DNA of 64,000 nucleotides from 54-19 sp038210655 (lineage in GTDB: Bacteria; Chloroflexota; Chloroflexia; Chloroheliales; Chloroheliaceae): positions 1 through 64,000 of the forward strand of contig JBBQWM010000003.1 of NCBI GenBank assembly GCA_038210655.1. The letters are read 5' to 3'. How positions within the stretch are numbered: position 1 is the first letter of the stretch; the number at the start of each line of letters is the position of its first letter. The notes under the pieces were generated by a model. It did not search any database, was not told the origin of the DNA, and was given only the letters and a program-made list of their open reading frames with translations. The position numbers were made by a program, and so were the translations under genes. Positions 17,889-26,486 of this stretch are shown one piece after another.

Positions 17889-18271
17889 AAAAAGGCGGTA
17901 TCCTGCATCCTGCACTTTGCGAGTTGTTGGCTTCTACCGGTCACACTGACTATATTACCATCTGTGACCGAGGTTTCCCAGTGCCAGCAGGCCCGCAACG
18001 GATTGACCTGGCCCTGGTAGATGATATTCCAACCATTCTGGATGTACTAAAGGCTATCCAAGCCGAGTTTGTTTTGGATCGCATAGTTATTACTCAGGAG
18101 ATGGTTGAGGTAAGCCCGCAACGGGTCGCAGCTTTACGTGCAATTGCGCCAGAGGTATCTCACGAAATAATTTCGCACGTTTCATTCAAGCATTTATGCG
18201 CTACGTCCAAAGCGGTAATCAGAACAGCAGATACCATGCCCTATGCCAATATTATTATTGTTTCAGGTTGA
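17885..18271 (+). CDS. RbsD/FucU-family sugar pyranase
   Basis: A 128-residue protein matching RbsD: MKKGGILHPALCELLASTGHTDYITICDRGFPVP, with the catalytic His in GHTD at about residue 20, RIDLALVDDIPTILDVL at about 39, and the C-terminal AVIRTADTMPYANIII. RbsD interconverts pyranose and furanose forms of ribose; FucU relatives act on fucose anomers. In this operon, with a fuconate-dehydratase-like enzyme, a fucose- or arabinose-type substrate is as likely as ribose. The start overlaps the previous stop. Confidence 0.87.
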   Translation: MKKGGILHPALCELLASTGHTDYITICDRGFPVPAGPQRIDLALVDDIPTILDVLKAIQAEFVLDRIVITQEMVEVSPQRVAALRAIAPEVSHEIISHVSFKHLCATSKAVIRTADTMPYANIIIVSG

Positions 18272-18356
18272 AATGATCTGTCTCAGTCTGCTGAGGACTA
18301 CCAGACCAATTAATTGAAATATTGAGGACGAGCAAGCGAAAGTAAAGGTTAATTCA

Positions 18357-19667
18357 GTGCCAATCACAATCACCAATCTAGTTGCTCGCGATATTCGGTT
18401 TCCCACTTCCCGGTTGCTGGACGGTTCGGATGCAATGAATCCAGACCCGGATTACTCGGCAGCTTATGTAGTACTTTATACCGATAGCCTCGCCGGGTAC
18501 GAAGGACACGGCCTTACCTTTACGATTGGGCGCGGTAACGAAATCTGTGTGGCCGCCATAAATGCCCTAAAAAGATTGGTGGTAGGCAAGACGCTTGAGT
18601 CTTTCACCGCTAATATGGGTACCTTCTGGCGGATGATTACCGGGGACAGTCAATTGCGCTGGATTGGCCCGGAAAAGGGTGTGATCCATCTTGCTACCGC
18701 CGCCGTAGTGAACGCGGTCTGGGATTTATGGGCAAAGGTCGAGGGCAAGCCCGTCTGGAAGTTACTGGTAGATATGACCCCGGAAGAGGTGGTGGCCTGT
18801 ATTGATTTTCGCTATATTACCGACGCACTTACGCCAGAGGAGGCCCTGGCAATTCTGCGCCATAACGAACCAACCAAAGTCAGCCGTGAGGCCCAGATGC
18901 GGGAAGAGGGCTTTCCAGCCTACACTACTTCTGCCGGTTGGCTGGGTTACTCTGATGAAAAATTGCGGCGGCTATGCCGGGAAGCGTTGGAAGAGGGTTG
19001 GACCCATTTCAAGATCAAAGTCGGGTTAAATCTGGAGGACGATGTTCGCCGGGCCGGTATTATACGTGAGGAAATCGGCCCTGACCGAAAGTTGATGATG
19101 GATGCAAATCAACGTTGGGATGTTGGTGAAGCTATTAGCAATATGCAACGATTGGCCCAGTTTAACCCCTGGTGGATTGAAGAACCAACTAGCCCGGATG
19201 ATGTGCTGGGCCATGCGACGATAGCCAGGGCAATCGACCCGATTGGAGTGGCAACTGGCGAACATTGTCAAAACCGGATACTGTTTAAGCAGTTTATGCA
19301 GGCCCAGGCCATTAAATTTTGCCAGATTGACAGTTGCCGGTTGGGGGGCATCAATGAAATACTGGCGGTGCTATTAATGGCCGCTAAATTTAATGTACCG
19401 GTATGTCCGCACGCCGGGGGGGTCGGATTATGTGAATATGTGCAACATCTGGCTATGTTTGATTATATTTGTGTAAGTGCCTCGCTTGAGAACCGCATAC
19501 TTGAGTATGTCGATCATCTGCACGAACATTTTTTGGACCCGGTGGTTATCAGAAACGGTCGCTATAGGTTGCCAGTCAAGCCCGGTTATAGCATTACTAT
19601 GCGACCCGCATCACTGGATGAGTACGAGTTTCCCACTGGCCGGGTCTGGCAGCAGGCGCAGTCCTGA
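18357..19667 (+). CDS. Enolase-superfamily L-fuconate dehydratase-like enzyme
   Basis: A 436-residue enolase-superfamily protein. The N-terminal capping domain has RDIRFPTSRLLDGSDAMNPD and YSAAYVVLYTDS, the same opening as L-fuconate dehydratase and human ENOSF1. The barrel has the catalytic Lys in HFKIKVG (about residue 221), metal ligands in MMDANQRWD (about 247), WIEEPTSPDD (about 275) and ATGEHCQN (about 302), and CPHAGGVGLCEY (about 352). It dehydrates an acid sugar to a 2-keto-3-deoxy acid. The start is GTG at 18357 with TAAAGG 8 nt upstream. No fucose dehydrogenase or lactonase is nearby, so the pathway must be completed elsewhere. Confidence 0.82.
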   Translation: MPITITNLVARDIRFPTSRLLDGSDAMNPDPDYSAAYVVLYTDSLAGYEGHGLTFTIGRGNEICVAAINALKRLVVGKTLESFTANMGTFWRMITGDSQLRWIGPEKGVIHLATAAVVNAVWDLWAKVEGKPVWKLLVDMTPEEVVACIDFRYITDALTPEEALAILRHNEPTKVSREAQMREEGFPAYTTSAGWLGYSDEKLRRLCREALEEGWTHFKIKVGLNLEDDVRRAGIIREEIGPDRKLMMDANQRWDVGEAISNMQRLAQFNPWWIEEPTSPDDVLGHATIARAIDPIGVATGEHCQNRILFKQFMQAQAIKFCQIDSCRLGGINEILAVLLMAAKFNVPVCPHAGGVGLCEYVQHLAMFDYICVSASLENRILEYVDHLHEHFLDPVVIRNGRYRLPVKPGYSITMRPASLDEYEFPTGRVWQQAQS

Positions 19668-19819
19668 CGGCTTAATCTAAACCTCCAGGCGTGGTAGATA
19701 ATACCAGGTGATAGAACCCCCTTTCTACTGCTTAGCCATCTGTTAAGTAGCTGGTTATAATCGGGTAGCATCAATAATTAACACCTTTACCAAATCTTAA
19801 TTATTGGCTAGAAACTTTG

Positions 19820-19955
19820 TGCTATAATGAGAAAGAACAAAAGTTCTAAACCCTCAGAAAACAAATTGCCTCAAAATGTTTCCCCTCTATGGCTATTTTT
19901 GTATTGACACCTACAGACAAAAAGCACTGGCCCTGCAGCGGTGCTTTTTCTTTGC
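19820..19955 (+). ncRNA. Candidate small RNA between two sugar and VOC genes
   Basis: An extended -10 TGCTATAAT (19820-19828) predicts a start near 19835. About 85 nt further on, AAAAAGCAC (19919-19927) and GTGCTTTTT (19941-19949) form a hairpin with a T-run and a GC-rich loop, an intrinsic terminator shape. The ~115-nt interval has no ORF. The result is a self-contained promoter-terminator unit. No known RNA family was recognised. It could instead be a short leader fragment of the gene at 20045. Confidence 0.4.
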
Positions 19956-19965
19956 CCTAATTTAT

Positions 19966-19994
19966 TTGACAAATCGGACGCACTCTTTTATTGT
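19966..19994 (+). promoter_or_regulatory. Promoter for the VOC gene
   Basis: -35 TTGACA (19966-19971), 17-bp spacer and -10 TATTGT (19989-19994), about 50 bases upstream of the start codon at 20045. It lies just after the hairpin at 19919-19949, so the VOC gene has its own transcript. Confidence 0.55.
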
Positions 19995-20044
19995 TAAGTA
20001 TCATGACCATAGGCTAAATAGAACAGCAAAATAGGAACTTTACT

Positions 20045-20473
20045 ATGATTCACCATCTTTCTATTCCGGCTACCAACCCACGCCAGGTTGCCTCGGTGCT
20101 GGCGCGGTTGATGAACGGCTATGTGAGCGGCTTTGGGCCATACCACAATTCGTATATAGCCTGGGCCGGGGACGAAGTGGGGACGGCCATCGAGGTTTAT
20201 CCGGTTGGTACGGAGTTGTTTCCTGCCGAAGGGCCAAGTCAGGCCAACTTCCGTGATAACCCCACTACCTCGCCTTTTGTAGCGACCCATATCGCCCTTT
20301 CGGTCAGCCATAGCGAAGCCGAAGTTCAGGCTATAGCGGTAGAGGAGGGCTGGCGGGCGATCCACCTTTCGCGCGGCCCTTTTGATGTGATCGAGTTTTG
20401 GGTCGAGAACCACCTGATGATAGAAATCCTGACTCCCGAAATGGCGGCGGCTTACCTCAAATCGACCCGCTAA
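20045..20473 (+). CDS. VOC-superfamily (glyoxalase/bleomycin-resistance fold) protein
   Basis: A 142-residue protein beginning MIHHLSIPATNPRQVASVLARLMNG, the usual first strand and helix of a VOC domain. A second half repeats the pattern (THIALSVSHSEAEVQAIAVEEGWRAI) and ends FDVIEFWVENHLMIEILTPE. Candidate metal ligands are His3 or His4, His in the second half and the Glu near the end. It is a single-domain dioxygenase- or isomerase-like protein of unknown substrate, standing alone with its own promoter and terminator. Confidence 0.75.
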   Translation: MIHHLSIPATNPRQVASVLARLMNGYVSGFGPYHNSYIAWAGDEVGTAIEVYPVGTELFPAEGPSQANFRDNPTTSPFVATHIALSVSHSEAEVQAIAVEEGWRAIHLSRGPFDVIEFWVENHLMIEILTPEMAAAYLKSTR

Positions 20474-20487
20474 AAAGCTTTGCTAAA

Positions 20488-20523
20488 GACTGAGAGCCGG
20501 GAAATTCCCGGCTCTCAGTCTTG
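20488..20523 (+). terminator. Strong hairpin terminator between convergent genes
   Basis: GACTGAGAGCCGGG (20488-20501) pairs perfectly with CCCGGCTCTCAGTC (20507-20520), with loop AAATT. It lies between the VOC stop (20473) and the convergent stop at 20537, so it probably serves both strands. Confidence 0.85.
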
Positions 20524-20536
20524 TAAATCTAAAATC

Positions 20537-22834
20537 TTACTCGTTGTTATGCAGGGCCTTCCAAATTTTCTCTGGACGGAGCGGCATATCGAGGTTGGTG
20601 ATACCGTAAGGGCGAAGCGCGTCAAGGACAGCGTTGACCACTACGGGGGTCGCGGCAGTCGTGCCAGATTCACCGATGCCCTTTGCGCCAAGTGGGTTGC
20701 GTGGGCTGGGCGTAAAGGTGCGGCCTAGCTCGAAGCCCGGTATTTCGCCGGCGGTCGGGAAAGTATAATCCATCAGAGTGCCGCTCAAGATTTGACCGCT
20801 TGGGTCGTAGACCAGTTCTTCGTAGAGCGCTTGCGAGATACCCTGGGCCGTCCCACCGTGTACCTGCCCATCGACAATCATCGGATTGATAACCATCCCG
20901 CAATCGTCTACCCCAACGTACTTCAAAAAGCTGATGTCACCCGTTTCGGTGTCGATTTCCAGGGCGCAAACGTGTGAACCAAATGGAAAGACCACATCGG
21001 ACGGATTGAAGAAACGCGAAGACTCCAGGCCAATCTCCATATCGGGTGGTAGTTTGTGCGGCTGGTAAGCCGCCCGCGCAATCTTGTTAAAGGTAACGCT
21101 GCGCCCCGGCACACCCTTGACGAAGAATTCGTTGCTTCCTACGTCGATGTCGTTTTCGGCGGCTTCTAGCAGGTGAGCCGCGATCTTGCTCATCTTCTGG
21201 CGGACCGCGATAGCCGAGATTTTGACCGCCGACCCGCCCACTGCCGCGCTTCGGCTACCGTAGGTTCCCTGACCGTAAGGCGTATCTTTGGTGTCGCCGT
21301 GACCGACCTCGACTTGCTCCATACCGATGCCGAGCGTCTCGGCGACGATTTGGGCCAGAGTAGTCTCGCTGCCCTGACCGTGTGGCGAGGTTCCCGTAAA
21401 GACCGTTACGCTACCATCAATGTTGACCCGCACGACCGCATTTTCGTAGCCCATCGCGCCCCGCTCGACATAAGTCACGACCCCGACCCCCATCAACTTG
21501 CGCGGCAAAGTGCTGCCCGCCGCCGCTCGACGTTCGGCCTGTTGCTTACGCAGGGCCGGATAGTTCGCCAGATCAAGGGCCGTCTGCAAATTCTTGGCAT
21601 ATTCGCCGCTATCGTATTCCGCGCCGGTCGGCGATTTGTAGGGAAAGGCTTCGGGCGGAATATAATTGCGAAGCCGGATTTCTGCCGGGTCGAGGTTCAT
21701 TTTAGCCGCCAGCAGATCAATCGCCCGCTCAATCAAAAAGGTCGCTTCGGGGCGACCCGCTCCACGATAGGCGGTGGTGGGTGTGGTATTGGTCAAAACA
21801 TATTCGATCCGGGTGGAGATATTGGGTATAGCGTATACGCCGGAGGACATCAGGGTGGTCAGGGTCGGGATAAAAAGGCCATCGTCGGTAGCATAGGCTC
21901 CAATGTCGGCGATCAAGCGCAGGTCGAGGGCCTGGATCACACCTTGCTCGTCTGCGCCCAATTTGACGTAATCGATTTGGCAACGCCCATGATAAGTCGC
22001 CGCCAGATTTTCGCTGCGGCTTTCGATCCACTTGATTGACTTGCCGAGCTTGACGGCGGCGGCGGCCACTATCAGTTCTTCCGGGTAGACCAAAATCTTG
22101 GCTCCAAAGCCACCCCCGACTTCCGGCGCGATCACTCTGATCCGATGTTCGGGTAGCTTGAGGGTTTCCGAGAAGGTGGTGCGGGCCAGGTGGGGGGCCT
22201 GGTTGGATAGCCAGACGGTTAGTTGACCGGTTCCGGCGTTATAGTCGGCTACGACACCGCGTGTTTCAAGCGAAATAGCCGCGACCCGTTGATTATAAAT
22301 GCGCTCTTCGATTACGACCGGGCTGGCGGCGATAATTTCCATGACTTTAGCTCGATCCCCACCTTCGATTACTCGCGCCAAATTAGAATTTAGCTGAGCA
22401 AAGATTCTGGGCGCATCCGGTTTGAGACTTTCTTCGGGGTCTATGATGACCGGGAGTGGTTCGTAGTCGATTTCGAGGGCTTCTCGCGCGTCACTGACCT
22501 GGTACGCCGACGGCCCCACGATGAGGGCCACTGTCTCACCCATCATCCGCACTTCACCATCAGCCAGCAACGGACGGTTGGGTAGTTTCTTGAGTAGTGG
22601 GTTGAACCCCAACCCATCTTTCAGGTCGTCCCAGGTAAAGACCTCGCAACCGATTTGCCGGGCCGCCTCTTTGTCGATTTTTCCGATGCGAGCGTGAGCA
22701 TAGGGAGTACGCACGAACTGGGCGTACAGCATGCCCGGTAACTGCACGTCATCGACATAGGTGGCCTGACCTCTGACCAACCGGGGGTCTTCTTTGCGTT
22801 TTACGCGAGCGCCGACCAAAGAACCAATCGTCAT
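20537..22834 (-). CDS. Xanthine dehydrogenase/CO dehydrogenase-family molybdopterin subunit (form II CoxL-like)
   Basis: A 765-residue large subunit of the molybdenum hydroxylase family. It opens VGARVKRKEDPRLVRGQATY as in CoxL proteins. The active-site loop is AYRGAGR at about residues 353-359, the form II signature; true form I CO dehydrogenase has AYRCSFR. The catalytic Glu is in GIGESGT near 719. Such subunits bind molybdopterin-cytosine dinucleotide and work with a FAD subunit and a 2Fe-2S subunit. Neither partner is adjacent, which is unusual. The substrate cannot be assigned; form II proteins act on varied aldehydes, purines or N-heterocycles. AAAGGA precedes the ATG. Confidence 0.85.
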   Translation of the reverse strand: MTIGSLVGARVKRKEDPRLVRGQATYVDDVQLPGMLYAQFVRTPYAHARIGKIDKEAARQIGCEVFTWDDLKDGLGFNPLLKKLPNRPLLADGEVRMMGETVALIVGPSAYQVSDAREALEIDYEPLPVIIDPEESLKPDAPRIFAQLNSNLARVIEGGDRAKVMEIIAASPVVIEERIYNQRVAAISLETRGVVADYNAGTGQLTVWLSNQAPHLARTTFSETLKLPEHRIRVIAPEVGGGFGAKILVYPEELIVAAAAVKLGKSIKWIESRSENLAATYHGRCQIDYVKLGADEQGVIQALDLRLIADIGAYATDDGLFIPTLTTLMSSGVYAIPNISTRIEYVLTNTTPTTAYRGAGRPEATFLIERAIDLLAAKMNLDPAEIRLRNYIPPEAFPYKSPTGAEYDSGEYAKNLQTALDLANYPALRKQQAERRAAAGSTLPRKLMGVGVVTYVERGAMGYENAVVRVNIDGSVTVFTGTSPHGQGSETTLAQIVAETLGIGMEQVEVGHGDTKDTPYGQGTYGSRSAAVGGSAVKISAIAVRQKMSKIAAHLLEAAENDIDVGSNEFFVKGVPGRSVTFNKIARAAYQPHKLPPDMEIGLESSRFFNPSDVVFPFGSHVCALEIDTETGDISFLKYVGVDDCGMVINPMIVDGQVHGGTAQGISQALYEELVYDPSGQILSGTLMDYTFPTAGEIPGFELGRTFTPSPRNPLGAKGIGESGTTAATPVVVNAVLDALRPYGITNLDMPLRPEKIWKALHNNE

Positions 22835-22971
22835 TGCTGTAAAGTCCTTTCTATCAATCGGGTCTAATTTAGGTTAAGGGCTGAAGTAGCGCATGATACA
22901 ACTTGATTTTAGCACAGAGCCGTCCGGTTCGCCCGTTCTTTCGACTTACCACGTTCGTAACTGCTCACCCA

Positions 22972-23085
22972 TGTCATTCTTCGGCGGGGGGATGGCCTGG
23001 ATTTTGCCAAAGATAGCTCCCCGCCGAAGAATCTAGACCCTTCGTGGCCTCACCACCCTCTGGGGGCGGCGGCTCAGGGTGACAC
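22972..23085. repeat. Nested palindromic repeat (same family as 3-139)
   Basis: The outer ends are TGTCA (22973-22977) and TGACA (near 23080). TTCTTCGGCGGGG (22977-22989) and CCCCGCCGAAGAA (23019-23031) form an inner 13-bp perfect stem. The words TGTCATTCT, AGAATCTAGACCCTTC and CAGGGTGACA are shared with the element at the left edge of the window. It is non-coding, upstream of the molybdopterin-subunit gene and downstream of the Lrp gene. Confidence 0.7.
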
Positions 23086-23114
23086 GGTTGAGTAGTTACC
23101 TCTAGGCTTAATAA

Positions 23115-23570
23115 TTAGTCGATGGAGACAGGCCGGTCTACCGGGGTGCTAAGTACGATAGTCGTGCGAGTATTGGCGATTCCCTCGATCCGGCGCATGC
23201 GGGTAATTAACTCTTGGAGTTCCTGGGGTGTGCTAACCCGCACCTTGAGCAGAAAGGAGGACTCCCCGGCGACTATATGACATTCCTCGACCGCCGTTTC
23301 CACGCTAATTTGCTCTACCACGCCGCTCTCGTCGGCATAGCGCGAACCGCCTTCCAGACTGACACTGATAAAGGCGGTCAGGTGTTTGCCCAATTTCTCG
23401 GCACTGATACAAGCACTGTAGCCGGTGATGATGCCCCGCTCTTGCAGCTTTTTGACTCTCTCGAAAACGGAAGGGGCTTTGATGCCAACCTTATCGGCAA
23501 TTTCAGCGTGCGACGTTTTGGCGTTTGCCAGCAGCATCCGCAAGATAGTCTGGTCAATTTCGTCTAGCAT
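23115..23570 (-). CDS. Lrp/AsnC-family transcriptional regulator
   Basis: A 151-residue regulator. The N-terminal helix-turn-helix (LDEIDQTILRMLLANAKTSHAEIADKVGIKAPSVFERVKKLQERGIITGYSA) is followed by an Lrp/AsnC effector (RAM) domain, about residues 65-140, with VEECHIVAGESSFLLKVRV. Such proteins form octamers or similar assemblies and usually sense amino acids. It begins 8 bases after the YvcK stop with AAGGGA as ribosome site, so the two form an operon. Confidence 0.88.
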   Translation of the reverse strand: MLDEIDQTILRMLLANAKTSHAEIADKVGIKAPSVFERVKKLQERGIITGYSACISAEKLGKHLTAFISVSLEGGSRYADESGVVEQISVETAVEECHIVAGESSFLLKVRVSTPQELQELITRMRRIEGIANTRTTIVLSTPVDRPVSID

Positions 23571-23578
23571 TTTTCCCT

Positions 23579-24565
23579 TTAGCCTAGTTGCAAGATAACC
23601 TGGGCCAGCTTTTCACTGTCGTGACGCAAGACGGCCTTACCTTTGCAAAATGCCCCGGTTAGGATCTTGTGTCGAACGTACTTAGAAGCGGCCTCAAGAT
23701 CGGGTTGTACCGGGAATTTGTGTTCGGTTTCGTACATTCGTTGGGCCAGTTCGCTGACCGGCCCGTCATTAACGATAGCATAATCAATTAATTCGTCATC
23801 CTTCAAGTATTCGGTCAATTTTTGAAGGAAGTCTGATAATTTGTAACCGTCCGTTTCTGCCGGGTCGGTCACAAGATTGCAGACATAGATTTTGGTAGCT
23901 TTCGACTCGGCTAGAGCTTCCGCTACCCCTTCGACCAAAAAGTTGGGCAGAATGCTGGTAAAAAGACTGCCAGGGCCGATTATCACTTTGTCGGCATTGC
24001 GGATCGCTTCGGCGGCAGGCCGGAAAATCTGGGCGCGACGTGATAGGCTGATATACTCTATCTTATGTTCTAAGTCCTGAGTACGCAAATCGATATTGGT
24101 CTCTCCAAAGACTTCTCGTCCGTCCGAAAGGCGGGCCACCAGTTCGACATTGTTGAGCGTGACCGGCAAGACCTGCCCTTCCAGATTGAGCAACCAGGAG
24201 AGCGCCTCGATCCCAAACGAAGGGCCACCTTCCCAATCATAGGAGGCAGTTAGCAGTAAATTGCCCAGCGAGTGACCTTTCAAGCCCTCGCCTTTTTGAA
24301 AGCGATAGTTGAGCAAGTCACGCCATTTGTGGCTGCGGTCGTCTTCCGGCAGCAATTCGGCGATACATTTAAGAACGTCGCCCGGTGGCAAAACCCCGTG
24401 TTCATCGCGCAACCGTCCGCTGCTGCCCCCGCTATCCATCATCGAGACGATAGCGGTAACGTTCGAGACTTTTTTGAGGTGCATCAAGGCCGTCGATACC
24501 CCGGTTCCCCCACCGATGATGACGATGCTGGGCCGCTCTGATTTAGTTTTGTTAGTTTGTACCAT
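23579..24565 (-). CDS. YvcK/CofD-like gluconeogenesis factor
   Basis: A 328-residue cytoplasmic protein with the CofD/YvcK Rossmann fold: VIIGGGTGVSTALMHLKK (about 15-32), VSMMDSGGSSGRLRDEHGVLPPGD (about 40-63), GHSLGNLLLTA (about 97) and KVIIGPGSLFTSILPN (about 193). YvcK binds UDP-N-acetylglucosamine and is needed in Gram-positive bacteria for growth on gluconeogenic carbon and normal cell shape. RapZ and WhiA, its usual neighbours in Firmicutes and Actinobacteria, are absent here. It is followed by the Lrp gene in the same operon. Confidence 0.88.
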   Translation of the reverse strand: MVQTNKTKSERPSIVIIGGGTGVSTALMHLKKVSNVTAIVSMMDSGGSSGRLRDEHGVLPPGDVLKCIAELLPEDDRSHKWRDLLNYRFQKGEGLKGHSLGNLLLTASYDWEGGPSFGIEALSWLLNLEGQVLPVTLNNVELVARLSDGREVFGETNIDLRTQDLEHKIEYISLSRRAQIFRPAAEAIRNADKVIIGPGSLFTSILPNFLVEGVAEALAESKATKIYVCNLVTDPAETDGYKLSDFLQKLTEYLKDDELIDYAIVNDGPVSELAQRMYETEHKFPVQPDLEAASKYVRHKILTGAFCKGKAVLRHDSEKLAQVILQLG

Positions 24566-24827
24566 ATTTTTTGATTTACGATTTACGATTTACGACGCTC
24601 AGATCGTGTTATTTTATGGGCTAAAGTTTACCCAATACTAACCCTTTAAGGCTTTGGTGGGTTATAACCAGTATTCTATAGTCGGTGCAGATTATAGCAG
24701 AAAAAGAGGCAGAGCAAATAAGGGTTGGAGATAAATCTATTGGCGGAACGGTATACCACAATTATTCGGGTTAAGGATTACCTGGGTAGGCTTTTTCGGA
24801 AGGGGTAGCAGAACCTCCCTCAAGTGG

Positions 24828-24944
24828 TTATGAGGAATTGGCCTGATGAGTAGTGACCGAGCCTGCCCTATCCTCGTGAAACCACAGTCCGCCTCCGCCA
24901 TCCTGGTACAAAGGCGAAGTCGAACCAAGCGGGTACATAAAGCT
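24828..24944 (-). pseudogene. RHS-repeat protein fragment 1
   Basis: On the minus strand one frame reads YPLGSTSPLYQDGGGGLWFH then EDRAGSVTT, ending in a stop at 24828. This matches the conserved RHS core segment found just before the hypervariable tip (pattern LYxDGxGGLWFHEDxxGSV). No start or upstream RHS repeats exist. It lies within the otherwise gene-free gap 24566-24981 and precedes no intact gene on its strand. Confidence 0.6.
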
Positions 24945-24981
24945 GCTCCAATATTACCCTGGCTTTAGTGGCAGCCGGGAA

Positions 24982-25551
24982 TTATAAACTGGTAGCGCGA
25001 TATGGTATATGAGGATTAAGTCTTTTCCATATTATAGAACATAAGTTCTCATCTATGATTGGGTAAGAGTCGTAAATGCCCGACACATACCACTGTGCTA
25101 CTGTTTGCGCCATCCGATCGATGTCTTCATATGCGACAGCGATACCGCCAAAAATATTGATCACCGGATATTGTAGACCTTCTACCAGGGTGGGATCGCA
25201 GTAAATGGTACAGTAATCCCCCTCAAAAAAAGCGAACGGAAAGCATTGAGCCAGGTCTATCGAGGTCACAATTTCACTATTGTACTTAAGGAGATCGTGA
25301 TACTCCTGAACTGCAACATCGAGTGGTAAGAATTGATGGTCAGCAAACAGCCTTCTAGGAGTGTTCAGCACATCAATTCCGTCATGCCACTCATATAGCT
25401 CGTACAACTCCTCCGGTGGAGCCAAACCCAAAGGACTGAGGGCAGCCTGTACAGCGACCCTCGTCAGTCCGGGTCGCAGGTGCTGGCGCATCGGGATGCC
25501 CCTATGCTCGAATATATCGACAAGTCTTTCGAGCGATTGAGTTAATGACAT
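24982..25551 (-). CDS. SMI1/KNR4 (SUKH) family protein, probable immunity protein
   Basis: A 189-residue protein from the chosen ATG at 25551, which has AAGGAGGA at 6 nt. An upstream ATG at 25608 overlaps the previous stop, but its 19 extra codons resemble RHS debris (compare 27601-27690). The SUKH pattern is clear: LSPLGLAPPEELYELYEWHDGI, FLPLDVAVQEYHDLL, FPFAFFEGDYCTIYCD and a C-terminal AVAYEDIDRMAQTV. SUKH proteins often neutralise RHS or other polymorphic toxin tips. The neighbouring broken RHS fragments fit that role; the matching toxin is not present. Confidence 0.72.
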   Translation of the reverse strand: MSLTQSLERLVDIFEHRGIPMRQHLRPGLTRVAVQAALSPLGLAPPEELYELYEWHDGIDVLNTPRRLFADHQFLPLDVAVQEYHDLLKYNSEIVTSIDLAQCFPFAFFEGDYCTIYCDPTLVEGLQYPVINIFGGIAVAYEDIDRMAQTVAQWYVSGIYDSYPIIDENLCSIIWKRLNPHIPYRATSL

Positions 25552-25604
25552 CGGTTTTCCTCCTTTTTGTTTACCCAATTGCCTGCTACTGCCCCTAGTA
25601 TTGG

Positions 25605-26450
25605 TCATTGCTGAATAGTTTCGATGGCTTTTGTAGCTCTTTCACGTATAGTTGGATCTTCATCATGAAGAACTTCTTTAAGGGGTGCGATAGCTCGTTC
25701 ATCTTTAATATAGCCTAAAATTATTACTGCCCACCAACGAAGGTCGCTATTGGTATTTTTTAGAAGGCTGATTACTGGCAATACGGCAGCCTTACCCACT
25801 ACAACTAATGCCTTACTAGCTTCTACTGCAACTTCTTCTACCTCATCGTTTAACGCCCTTATAAGAGCTTCGACAGATCGTGCATCTCCAATATTTCCTA
25901 AAGCTTCAGCAAATATCCAGCGTTCAATATTACTACGATCCTGTAAGGCCTCAATAAGAGCTTGTGTGGCATTTGGAGACCTTATTTCGCCTAAAGCGCG
26001 ACCCGCTTCAAATCGAGCTTCTTGGTTTTCATCATTCAATGTCTCTATAAGTGGTTCGACCGCTCTTTGGTCGCCCAACAGCCCTAACGAACAAATAGCC
26101 TTAGCACGCAGTAGCCCATTTTGATCCTTTAAAACCTTTATGAGCGGCTCGACTGTGTTTAGGTCGTTAAATAACCATAATCGCCATGCAATGCTAACGC
26201 GCACGGAACCATCTTCACAATTATCTAATAATTTCTCAATAAGTGGCTCAACCGCTTTTTTATTACCAATAAGTGCTAAAGCTGAAACAGCACCGCTACG
26301 AATTAGGTTATTGCTAGATTTTAGAACGTTAATAAGCTCGATTACTGCTACTTCACCAAATTGTTTTAGCTTATCAACAGTGTCTAGAAATATAGTAATA
26401 TCTTCATTTCCTAAGATTTGTATGAGATTCTGTATTTGTTGATTTTCCAT
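25605..26450 (-). CDS. HEAT-repeat (PBS-lyase-type) protein
   Basis: A 281-residue protein built almost entirely of about eight HEAT-like repeats of about 31 residues, each close to AVEPLIEALKDENxxVRxxAAxALGxIGD. Examples are KAVEPLIEKLLDNCEDGSVRV, RAVEPLIETLNDENQEARFE and RAIAPLKEVLHDEDPTIRER. It forms an alpha solenoid for protein binding. It has no catalytic motif. Its stop overlaps the longest possible start of the SUKH gene, so the two are probably co-expressed. HEAT proteins do occur as immunity or accessory proteins in toxin loci; that is inference here. Confidence 0.8.
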   Translation of the reverse strand: MENQQIQNLIQILGNEDITIFLDTVDKLKQFGEVAVIELINVLKSSNNLIRSGAVSALALIGNKKAVEPLIEKLLDNCEDGSVRVSIAWRLWLFNDLNTVEPLIKVLKDQNGLLRAKAICSLGLLGDQRAVEPLIETLNDENQEARFEAGRALGEIRSPNATQALIEALQDRSNIERWIFAEALGNIGDARSVEALIRALNDEVEEVAVEASKALVVVGKAAVLPVISLLKNTNSDLRWWAVIILGYIKDERAIAPLKEVLHDEDPTIRERATKAIETIQQ

Positions 26451-26486
26451 ATATTAATTATGCCAGACCTTATAGGGTTACTGAAT

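Noticed and set aside
21173..22039. A 288-residue frame opposite the molybdopterin subunit
   Set aside because: Antisense to a well-conserved gene, with Arg/His-biased composition typical of shadow frames.
20537..22834. True CO dehydrogenase large subunit
   Set aside because: The active-site loop is AYRGAGR, not the AYRCSFR of form I, and no CoxS or CoxM genes are adjacent.
24566..24600. Short ATTTACG tandem words upstream of YvcK
   Set aside because: Only three copies of a 9-base unit; no reason to call it functional.
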